DNA of 64,000 nt from Ephydatia muelleri (Eukaryota; Porifera; Demospongiae; Spongillida; Spongillidae), in the NCBI GenBank assembly GCA_013339895.1, contig JABACO010000020.1:6039029-6103028 (forward strand). Direction: 5' to 3'. Shown in pieces: positions 49,584 through 57,688 of the stretch (positions within the stretch are counted from its first letter, which is position 1; the number at the start of each line of letters is the position of its first letter). The notes below the pieces were generated by a model. That model searched no databases. It worked only from the letters and a program-made list of their open reading frames with translations, and had not been told where the DNA came from. The position numbers were made by a program, and so were the translations under genes.

Positions 49584-49779
49584 AACTTCAAAAAATACAA
49601 AAATGCTCGAGTACTTCAGTCATTTGACTCGGTAAGTCTTTGAACAGACTTTTCAGCTCCATGGCAATTAACACTATAGAGAGGACTGCCGCAGGCTGTT
49701 GTCTTGCTCTAACATGAAGGTAAGCAACAATCAGGTAATCATCGAAAATACCATAACTATAAAAGAATAATCAAAAACG

Positions 49780-49868
49780 CTGTTGGGCTCAGAGATAGAA
49801 CAATATTGTAATAATCACTGTATAATCATAGGATTGACAGATAAAAGATTCTAATCATTGCCCAGCAG
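49780..49868 (-). ncRNA. C/D-like snoRNA, paralog of the URB1-intron copy
   Basis: It matches 38033-38117 over about 90 bases, including box-like AATGATTA, TCTGT and CTGA. The terminal stem CTG[C]TGGGC/GCCCA[A]CAG has one mismatch. It lies in the last intron of the host gene. The target is unknown. Confidence 0.6.
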
Positions 49869-50172
49869 AACAAACTACAACCTCTTACCGTGTCAAAAGA
49901 AGTGGGGCTTATATTCAGTACCACTCACCTCCCTTGACTAAGGAGTGCGTATTTCTACAATCAATGAGGCCATTTGTAAGGATGTAGCTAGCAGCTGAAA
50001 TAAATAGGGGATGCATCCTATTAGTGATTATGATGGTGTACACTGCTTACCTCTGGGTAACTTGGCTTGCCTCAGGATTGTGTTCTTGGAAATGACATTC
50101 AATAACTATGTATGAGACACATGTAAATACCACTGCATCTCTTGTTGCTGTAATATCCCACACATGCATTCT

Positions 50173-50253
50173 GGATTTCTCAGAGATGAGCCTAATTTGA
50201 CGTCACTTAATATCAGACGGTAATTCCAATCCTTTATTTCATCATAGAAATCC
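50173..50253 (-). ncRNA. C/D box snoRNA, predicted 18S rRNA guide (copy A)
   Basis: On the minus strand: terminal stem GGATTTC/GAAATCC (7 bp, perfect), box C TATGATGA, box D' CTGA, C'-like GTGACG and box D CTGA. The stretch just before box D' is TGGAATTACCG, complementary to the conserved 18S rRNA core CGGTAATTCCA. The fifth base before D' would direct methylation to the U of GCGGUAAUU. I believe this is the site of vertebrate SNORD65 and yeast snR77, from memory. Confidence 0.82.
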
Positions 50254-50546
50254 AAACCCCACTCAAAACAGTCCTCAACATACATTGTGCACTTTTTTAC
50301 TGGTTAACTTTCCAACAAGTGGATACATACTACAGCTTCAACAGATGCTCACCGTGCTAAACCAAAATATAAAGTTCTTCCATACTGCAGTATCTTGGGA
50401 GATAAAAGTTGTTCTGAAATGCAACAAAAGATACAAAACTATTAACAATCTCATAATTAGCTCCCACGAACATCTGTGCTATTTCTATTCTGTATAATAC
50501 TAAGTATAATTATTACATTTTGTGTGAATTAAAGGTTTCTTAATTT

Positions 50547-50627
50547 GGATTTCTCAGTGATGAGCCTAATTTGGCGTCACTTAATATCAGACGGTAATTC
50601 CAATCCTTTATTTCATCATAGAAATCC
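50547..50627 (-). ncRNA. C/D box snoRNA, predicted 18S rRNA guide (copy B)
   Basis: It has the same length (81 bases), terminal stem and boxes as the copy at 50173-50253, with two base changes. One improves the end near box D (CATCACTGA). The antisense stretch TGGAATTACCG is unchanged. It lies in the adjacent host intron, so it is a local duplicate. Confidence 0.82.
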
Positions 50628-50927
50628 AAAACTCCACTCCAATAGTTTCCTATGCTTCATGCATGTCACTCGCACACACTCCTTGCCAATTTTCCCACAA
50701 ACAACACAATGAGATGGAGAACACATAACTGCATCTGAACACACACTTACCTTGCTACCTATCAACCAAGTTATCACAACTGGACTTGGGAGATCGCAAA
50801 TGCTTCTGAAATATAACAGAGAAACAAAATGAATCATAAATGCATTTTATATAATAAACGTTTATGGGGCATTTCAAGTGCGTTCTAAAAAGCCAACAAA
50901 ACATATCAAACACGACGAACTACATTT

Positions 50928-50999
50928 TGGGTTCAGCGTGGAGTGAAGTATAATCACACGACTGTCATATGTGATTAAAGATGTTTTCATCACGACCCA
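50928..50999 (-). ncRNA. C/D box snoRNA
   Basis: On the minus strand a TGGGT/ACCCA stem closes 72 bases, with box C GTGATGA and box D CTGA in the right places. The likely antisense stretch before box D is CTTCACTCCACG; I could not assign a target. It lies in the 530-base host intron 50806-51335. Confidence 0.7.
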
Positions 51000-51642
51000 T
51001 GTGAACACAATATAAAAATTACACCACAAACCTTTGTCTCAGAATTGTATCAATGTTTCTATACATCAAGAGGTGAACTGTAGAACAGAGTATTGAAACA
51101 TTCTGAAACTTTTAATTCAATACAAAGTTCCTTAATTCATAGCTACATAATTGGATCTCAGTTATATGCTGAATTCTCTCTATTAAGCAGTCAAAAACTG
51201 CTTCAGAGTGAAGCGATTCTGAATTTACATCAGTGATCCCTTAGATGCATTGACTGTACATGTGTGCAAAAATCACATATTCAATTGACATTACAAATTT
51301 CTTTCTAGATAGTTCAATAGTCTATTAGTACTTACCTCCAGAACACAAATAATCCTGAATTCTGATCTTGCAGACTTCATTTTAATTAAACCTGCAAGTT
51401 AATGATAAATATTAGTGCCAGTGGAACTAGTTAGACAGTTTAAAACAAAACAACAATAATGCACAATACATATCCCTTTTAATTTTTTGCAGTGATAGCA
51501 ATATATGGTACTATTTATGAAATTAGGCTACTATTTTCATGGTTTCAATACAATTTCTGAAACATGGAGTGTAGATGCTCACATTCATGGTGCATGAATA
51601 CACATGGCAATGCACAGAACAGAAGATTGAAACAGTAGATGT

Positions 51643-51728
51643 GGATTTCTCTGTTCTGGTGCCGAATTGTCTCCAATGCAACAGAGCTGCATATCAGATG
51701 GTAATTCCAATTTTCGTCATTGAAATCC
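51643..51728 (-). ncRNA. C/D-like snoRNA with two 18S antisense stretches (copy C)
   Basis: Terminal stem GGATTTC/GAAATCC, C-like box AATGACGA, D' CTGA and a D-like CAGA. GGAATTACC lies before D' and GGCACCAGA lies before the D-like box. Both are complementary to 18S rRNA within the segment UCUGGUGCCAGCAGCCGCGGUAAUUCC. The C and D boxes deviate from consensus. It is related to copies A, B and D. Confidence 0.65.
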
Positions 51729-51966
51729 TTAATTAATCAAACAGGTATCAGTTCCTAGTTTACCTATGAACTGGTATTATTTTGACATTAAAGCACCAGC
51801 AATAAAGTAGATTACAAATCCCAAATATACATGGCAAAACCTACCTCTGCAAGTATCTTCAATAAATCCCTCTATTCAGATGGAAAATATACACCTGCAT
51901 TCTTGAGAGGTAAAATAAAAGTTTACAATACATCTCAATCATCCTAACCAATCAACTATGTATAAC

Positions 51967-52050
51967 GATTTCTCTGTTCTGGTGCCGAATTGTCTCCATC
52001 CAGCAATAATTGCTGTCAGATGGTAATTACAATTTTTCGTCATGGAAATC
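51967..52050 (-). ncRNA. C/D-like snoRNA (copy D)
   Basis: A paralog of 51643-51728 with the same antisense stretches (TAATTACC variant before D', GGCACCAGA before the D-like CAGA). It has a 6-bp terminal stem GATTTC/GAAATC and lies in the next host intron. One base in the D' antisense differs (TGTAATTACC). Confidence 0.6.
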
Positions 52051-52352
52051 TTACTACATACGCACAAAATCAGATACTCAGCATCCCAAATCCATATACA
52101 CAATCAAAAATAGAGCCCATATCTGTTTTGAACTTTAGTCAATTACACAAAAAACTTCATCAAACCCAATTTTCCTAAATTTTAAAACAAACAAAATTAC
52201 ATACCTTCTTAGCGCAGTCAGTGTCTGTATATTCTTGGCAGATATCTACCCAAAAACAGGTAAGGAGTTAAAATTGCAAAGTCCCCCAAAATTTATTGCA
52301 TTTAACTTAACAGTGCTCTGATGCTGAATTTACAAAAACGCAAAATAAGTTT

Positions 52353-52490
52353 GCATGTGAGCACAATGGTGACCGAGGTAGACACAAAAGTACACCCCAG
52401 TGAATAAAGTGCCCATAAGACAATGTATCAAGACTTTAGCACACCGATGCCACAGATATTTACTTCAAGGATGTGACTCTAAGCCTTGTA
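52353..52490 (-). ncRNA. H/ACA-like snoRNA (copy 1)
   Basis: On the minus strand the 138-base segment has a 5' hairpin with a 10-bp base stem (CAAGGCTTAG/CTAAAGTCTTG, one bulge), an H-like ACATTG, a 3' hairpin closed by GGGCAC/GTGCTC, and ACATGC at the end (ACA plus three). The base changes between copies in the 3' stem partly keep pairing. It lies in host intron 52246-52640. Confidence 0.62.
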
Positions 52491-52811
52491 GAACAGCACA
52501 ACACACCTCTTGATAGGAGCACATTTAACCCCCAGCCCCCCCCAATCCATACAATAATCCTAAATATTCAACATTTTACATTTATTTGGCACCAACAAGG
52601 TTGATAAATAAAAACAATTCAATGCACACAATTTTCTTACTATCAAAGGACTTCAATTCTCTTGTGTTCGAACGTTCTTGGCAGAAAGATCCATCTACTT
52701 AAAAGCAGTAATACAAACTAAAACAACCATAAAATTAACAATAAGACAGTTTAAACAACTTGAATTAACCATGCCTTGATGCCTGAACCAATGAAGATGC
52801 AAAAGAAGTTT

Positions 52812-52949
52812 GTATGTGGGCACAATGGTGACCGAGGTAGACACAAAAGTACACCCCAGTGAATAAAGTGCTCATAAGACAATGTATCAAGACTTTAGCA
52901 CACCAATGCCATAGAAACATACTTCAAAGATGTGACTCTAAGCCTTGTA
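52812..52949 (-). ncRNA. H/ACA-like snoRNA (copy 2)
   Basis: A close paralog of 52353-52490 with the same 5' hairpin stem, H-like box and terminal ACATAC. It lies in the neighbouring host intron 52695-52997. Confidence 0.62.
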
Positions 52950-53132
52950 GCACAGCATCACACAGCACACCTTATACTGATATAGAAAACTACTTACTGC
53001 AATTCTGCAACTGCCAGTTAACATCTGGGCAGAGTCTTCATTCTCAAACAAAACAAAAAACCTGTTTGGAAAAATTTTACATCACACAGCAACAGTTGAA
53101 CGAGAAAACAACTACATATCTTTGTCAGAAAA

Positions 53133-53240
53133 GCCACTCAGAGTAACTATGACAATTGTAACAAATCAATAGCAGGTGGTCATGTGACAATAAGTAACGT
53201 GACACCTTTCATTTTTAAATAAAGATTTCATCATAGTGGC
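53133..53240 (-). ncRNA. C/D box snoRNA, predicted 28S rRNA guide
   Basis: On the minus strand a GCCAC/GTGGC stem closes 108 bases, with box C TATGATGA and box D CTGA. The stretch before box D, GTCATAGTTACT, is complementary over 12 bases to the conserved 28S rRNA sequence AGTAACTATGAC. Methylation would fall on the second A of AGUAAC by the D+5 rule. It lies in host intron 53062-53372. Confidence 0.78.
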
Positions 53241-53706
53241 ACGGCACATCCATAAATCATACGCCCTTTGCTTTTTGAGTTATAAGTATGATGCAAAAAA
53301 AAAAATGTCCGGCATATTTGGCGCCCACTCTAAATAGGTGTTACCTTGCAACGACATTCACTTGTCGCTTACCACATCACGTCTTTCAACTTGTACAAGC
53401 TGCAGCAGATGCCATGGGCAAGCACGCTCTGGATGGGTAGATAACAACCCTACGTCTCGTCAGTTTTCGTTTGCAGAAGAGAGAATACAAAAACGACCTG
53501 TAAAGGAGTAATGTTGCAGTCAGTATTTCAACAACAAAAAAAAAAAAAAAAGTAGACCCTCGACGCCACACAGGCATCAAAACACAACTATCGAGAAAAG
53601 ACTTCTTACCGCTTTGCTTATTAGCAAATATGGAACAAAGTTGGCGTTCTCCGCTGCAAACACGAGGAGATTCGCTGCAACCTCTCCGCCTGCTTGCCAA
53701 ATGCAG

Positions 53707-54060
53707 AAATGGTCGATCGAACACGTGTCTTGCTTTATAACGCATGCGCGGACGAATCAATGCGTTACATTTGGCGTGCTCTGATATATTATTAATAATC
53801 AATGTTATGTTCGGAGCAATGGCCAGCCGTTGTATAGGGAAACAAGGCAAGCTAGTGGATATTCTAATACACGCTGAGTGATGCCCGTGCATTCTGCACG
53901 CCGCCATAGTTCCGTTCATCTCGAACGTTTTTAGGAGTCGCACAGTTGCAGCGTACTACTCAACAAAGAAATCTACATCCGATAAACTGGTTGGTGGTTC
54001 ACTCCGTATTCCCCGTGTTCTGCGTGACAAAGCCCTTCATTGCAGACCTGGCGGGACAAA
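53707..54060. promoter_or_regulatory. Promoter region, snoRNA host gene and a small plus-strand gene
   Basis: TTATAAAG at 53740-53733 (minus) lies about 30 bases upstream of the likely start of the host transcript. The plus-strand frame starting at 54061 would read in the other direction. A 560-base open frame on the minus strand at 53386-53943 spans this promoter and both first exons and is not convincing as protein. Confidence 0.45.
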
Positions 54061-54192
54061 ATGGAGGGTGTAAATGACTGTCCCAAAAACTGTCTGTGTT
54101 CAAAGAATATCGAAACGGACTACAAGGTATGCTTAGGTTGTGGATGGATTTGGTGAGGTGTAGGTGTGGGTGTCTGTGTCGTGTATGTGTGT

Positions 54193-54247
<55 letters not shown>

Positions 54248-54392
54248 GTTGTGTGTGTCTGTGTTTGCGGTGTCTGTACATGTACATATCTGTGCATTGC
54301 TCAAGGGTGATTCCCTTCCAGAATGTTCAGCTGCTCTCGCAATTCACATCTGGGCAAACAGGAATGATCCTCCCAAGAAATGTCACCAGTGA
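54061..54392 (+). CDS. Possible small Cys-containing protein, family unknown
   Basis: Two frames join in phase: 54061-54126 (MEGVNDCPKNCLCSKNIETD) and, after a GT-rich intron, 54306-54392 (GDSLPECSAALAIHIWANRN, then PPKKCHQ and a stop). The total is 50 aa. A donor at 54388 (CA|GTGAGC) could instead lead to further exons near 54510. I recognise no family. The splice sites are good but the evidence is otherwise thin. Confidence 0.35.
54184..54249. repeat. GT microsatellite
   Basis: About 60 bases of GT lie inside the intron of the small plus-strand frame. Confidence 0.95.
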
Positions 54393-54957
54393 GCTCATAA
54401 TGCAAGCACCTTTTATTTATTGAAGAGTGACGAAGATAGATAGTATTTGGAAAGGGATGATGACATTAAGTACCTTCTCCTCTCCCCCCTCCCTGACCCC
54501 AACAACTCTCAGAGGTGTGTCTGAAAAAGCAGAGGGAGATTGCACTTGCAATCAGACGGTCAAGAACAATGGGTTTGTAGCCTTGACAAAATATCTCGGA
54601 CTAAAATTACTGATATCAAAATGGCAATCTGTTCTGCAGGATTCATGCCTTATACCTACAAACTGCCTGAGTACCTGGATAATCCAAAGCTCTTCTAACA
54701 ACCACACCTGCCATGGGGATGCAGCGTTTATAGAACTTGTGTGTGTCATCCTTCTGTGCTGAGAGTCGGTGGCCTTGCGTCCATAACCTCCCTCCCTTCT
54801 CCTCTTCTCTCCCCAACTTCCTTTAGCATTTTGAACACTATCTGTTGTTTACCCCCATCATGAAATGACCCAGTATGAGTGTTCCATTGTTGAGGTTGTT
54901 GTATGGTTAAAAAGGCACTATACATACATAGCTCTAATAGAACATATGTTCCATTAA

Positions 54958-55850
54958 CTATTCAGTCTTCTTTAGCTTCATCTTAGTCACCTTTCCCTTC
55001 TCCTGCTGCCTCCTATTTGTCCTCGGCTCTTCATCTTCATCTTTGGAGGGGTTGTTGAATCCCAGGAACTGTTTGATAGTGGCCATAACCGTCTCATGTT
55101 CACTGAAGGTTGCGGGGGTCAGGGAATCAAGACTTATGTGCAGTGTTATACACACCATATATTAGCCTACACTCACGTACCTTTCCTTACTAACCCACAC
55201 TCATGTACAGTGTCCTTCCCTTACTAGCCCAAACTCACGTACCTTCCCTATTAGAAGAGTAGCAGCACCTGCAAAAAAAAAAAAAATGATACAATCCAAC
55301 TGCATACAGTAAATGAAAGATTGGTAAACTAAAAAGTATAAGTGGCTCTCAGAAATCAATCATTGTTGCTCCATTATAGTGAAATTCACACCCAGATGAA
55401 ATTGATTTTTGTGTTAAAGCCTCCTGTTTGAAACAGAAGAGTTAAAATATAGAGTAATGTAATTTCATACTGAACAGGGTGCTCCCTGTCTATTTATGTA
55501 TTGTCCTATAGGTAACAGTCTTAATGTTACATATTAGTGGTCTGTATCTATGTACAGAAACACACCTTAGCACAGAGGCTTGTGTAGACATACAAACCCA
55601 GGCTGCCGGTTAACTAACATGCAAACCAAACAATTAAAAGAAGGTCTTACAGTACCGGGTGATTAACCATGTGGCTGCAAAATACACAATGTCTCTAAAT
55701 ACACCCACATTGATCGTGACTTTCCACAGATGACTGTCTATTCAGGTCTCACTGTATTTAAACTGCGTACGCTTACCTGGTGACCTGTACCAGCGTAAGC
55801 AATCTTGTGGGACTCCACAGACACTCCAACTATCTCCTCCAGCTCTGTTA
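54958..55850 (-). CDS. Coding-like exons, family unknown, structure unresolved
   Basis: Three minus-strand pieces look like protein. The terminal one ends at TAG near 54958 (SEHETVMATIKQFLGFNNPS, then an acidic-basic tail ending KLKKTE). A short one lies at about 55243-55270 (AATLLIGK). One is at about 55788-55855 (VTELEEIVGVSVESHKIAYA). The last two recall a ubiquitin-like fold (GVxxxxxKI..G and LLIGK), but the splice phases do not join cleanly, so I do not assign a product. Confidence 0.35.
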
Positions 55851-55964
55851 CAACTGGGGTGAAAACAGTACAATATCATTCAAGACTCGTCAGCACCACC
55901 ACCACAACACACAAGCTAGGCACAGCGGAGGGTGGAGGGGATTGTCGTACATGGAATGAGCTGT

Positions 55965-56300
55965 ATGTCATATCTGTGGACCTTGAGGAGAACCGTGCTG
56001 CTAAAAGGAAGCTATCAGTGGGACCTTGAGGAGCGCCACTAAGAAGCAGCAGTGCGAGGACAATTCAGCTGTTATTTTAGCATCTGAAAGGAGCCCATAT
56101 CAAGTCTGCCAGGCCTATATTTAGCACACTCAGTACGTTCTAGAATAGTGCTTTCTGATGCAAAATATAGGCCTAGTTCATTTTCCTGGTCCCATTCCTG
56201 TCAAACCTTGTTCTGTGTTTTTTACACCACCATTGTCTTTCAATCCTATATGCCACCAACATTCTCGTATAGAGAATGTTCTTATTTACTTGTCTCCGTA
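55965..56300 (+). mobile_element. Remnant: Helitron ORF1 piece joined to a foldback arm
   Basis: The start (gaggagaaccgtgctgctaa) matches the NRAAKR repeat of the Helitron exon at 13.9-14.0 kb, and gaggacaattcagctgttat matches its 14.05-kb part. It then runs into aggcctatatttagc and a decayed copy of the right arm of the 23.06-kb foldback (cctatatgccaccaacattc, gagaatgttcttatttactt). The two element types are thus joined here. Confidence 0.7.
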
Positions 56301-56399
56301 CATACCCTTATTATATTTAACACACTTACCAGCTTGTGTAGCAATAACGTGAGTGAGACCTACCAGCACTGAGATGGTAGTTCCGCGTCTTAAATGGGC

Positions 56400-57600
56400 T
56401 CATTTGGACACATTAAATTGCATGTTCCATTTAACTGATTGCTGATTGCAAAAAAGGGTGACTTAACATTGGAAGACATCAGCTAACAGATAAAGATGAG
56501 CCAAAGTAGTGACAGAAAAGAATAAACCAAGAATGCATGGGATAGATGTTAACTATGGTGTTATTTCTCCACTTTAATATATTCCAAATGGATACATAAT
56601 ACATTAAATAGCATCCTACATGACTGTAGACTTTTTGCTGCTAATGTGTAGGTACATATACAGTTAGGACTTTCAGAAGATAGATGCACTACCTCCTTTT
56701 GTATCTCTGCCAACCGATATACAGTATAGCCCATTTGGAGGATCTCATTGTCTAAAATTGCAGGATTTAGCCATGCTTCTGTCACAAGGAATATATGGGA
56801 TCATTTCTGCAAAAAGTGACCTAGCACATATATTATAGATTTTTTAGTCCACACAATAGAACTGTAACATTTGTGTTGAAACCTATGGGAGGCCAAGTAA
56901 AAAATCAGTGCCATACAATAAACTCCATGACAGATAGTCCGATCCTTGGTGTGTAAGAATCGCTGTGTAGGTGGACATTTCCTAGAATACCATAAAATTT
57001 GAAATCTTGAAAAACATGTGCCAGGTCCGTCCCTTTCCCATATCAGAGCAGCCAGAATATATATGATTGATTGAAAAATATAAAATTACAAGCAGCTAGA
57101 TTTGCAGAGATACAGAGAAAAACTTCGGATCTTGAATTTAAAGGATGATCCATGCACACATTGACTAAGCTAAGAAGACATCATGGTGCATTTTAGTAAT
57201 CATCTCAGCTGGTTCTAGAATTATTGATTTGAGCTGTACCTGTTCTGTTGGTACACATCAATCTGATTAATCAGATGTAATGCTCATTTAATTAACTGTA
57301 GTAATGAATTGACGTTAAAGTTTTGTTAATTATTTAGTTTATCACCACAAGTTATTAAAACTGATATTGGTAGATACTTTTTCTAACTGATACGCAATTA
57401 GTTGTTATTTGCCCTTGCAATTATTCAAACTGTGCATGTGCATTATCCTGCATTTGTGCCAATTAGTAGCACTGCGCATGCAGTTGTGTGGGAACCTTCT
57501 GCTGCACTCAATGCATCGCATCTTAGCTACATCTGTGTGTTCCCTAGTTATAGTATTGTGTATAAGAAATTGAGTTTTATATTAACAGATAAGTGTATGG
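56400..57600. mobile_element. No gene; contains a MITE relative at about 56797-57040
   Basis: The left end gggatcatttctgcaaaaag followed by tgacctagcacat matches the 36.5-kb MITE. The right end (ccaggtccgtccctttccca) is a degenerate inverted copy. The middle holds ctccatgacagata, the reverse of tatctgtcatggag in the 36.5-kb copy. The rest is the AT-rich 3' flank of the Kelch-GTPase gene. Confidence 0.45.
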
Positions 57601-57601
57601 C

Positions 57602-57607
57602 TTTATT
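57602..57607 (-). terminator. Polyadenylation signal
   Basis: AATAAA on the minus strand, 82 bases after the stop codon of the Death-domain exon. Confidence 0.6.
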
Positions 57608-57688
57608 GGAATAATCACTGAGTCAATCCTGAAATTGAAGAATGTAAAACATGCAATCTATCTTATGGTTCATAGCTATTATGATATT

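Larger units (their letters stand above)
49560..53706 (-). ncRNA. snoRNA host gene (UHG/SNHG-like), spliced, non-coding
   Basis: About twelve short exons with GT-AG borders can be placed on the minus strand: ~53706-53611, 53497-53373, 53061-52998, 52694-52641, 52245-52205, 51894-51845, 51391-51336, 50805-50751, 50413-50353, ~50083-50051, 49994-49929, and a last exon reaching AATAAA at 49583-49578. Most are 40-65 bases long and they share no conserved protein frame. Nine of the eleven introns hold one snoRNA candidate each, which is the layout of the U22 host gene and other SNHGs in animals. A TATA-like TTATAAAG lies at 53740-53733. Exon borders come from splice-site inspection only. The short intron 49995-50050 and the first intron appear empty. 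Confidence 0.7.

Noticed and set aside
53386-53943. 185-codon minus-strand frame
   Set aside because: It crosses the first two exons, the first intron and the promoter of the snoRNA host gene and has no protein-like motifs.
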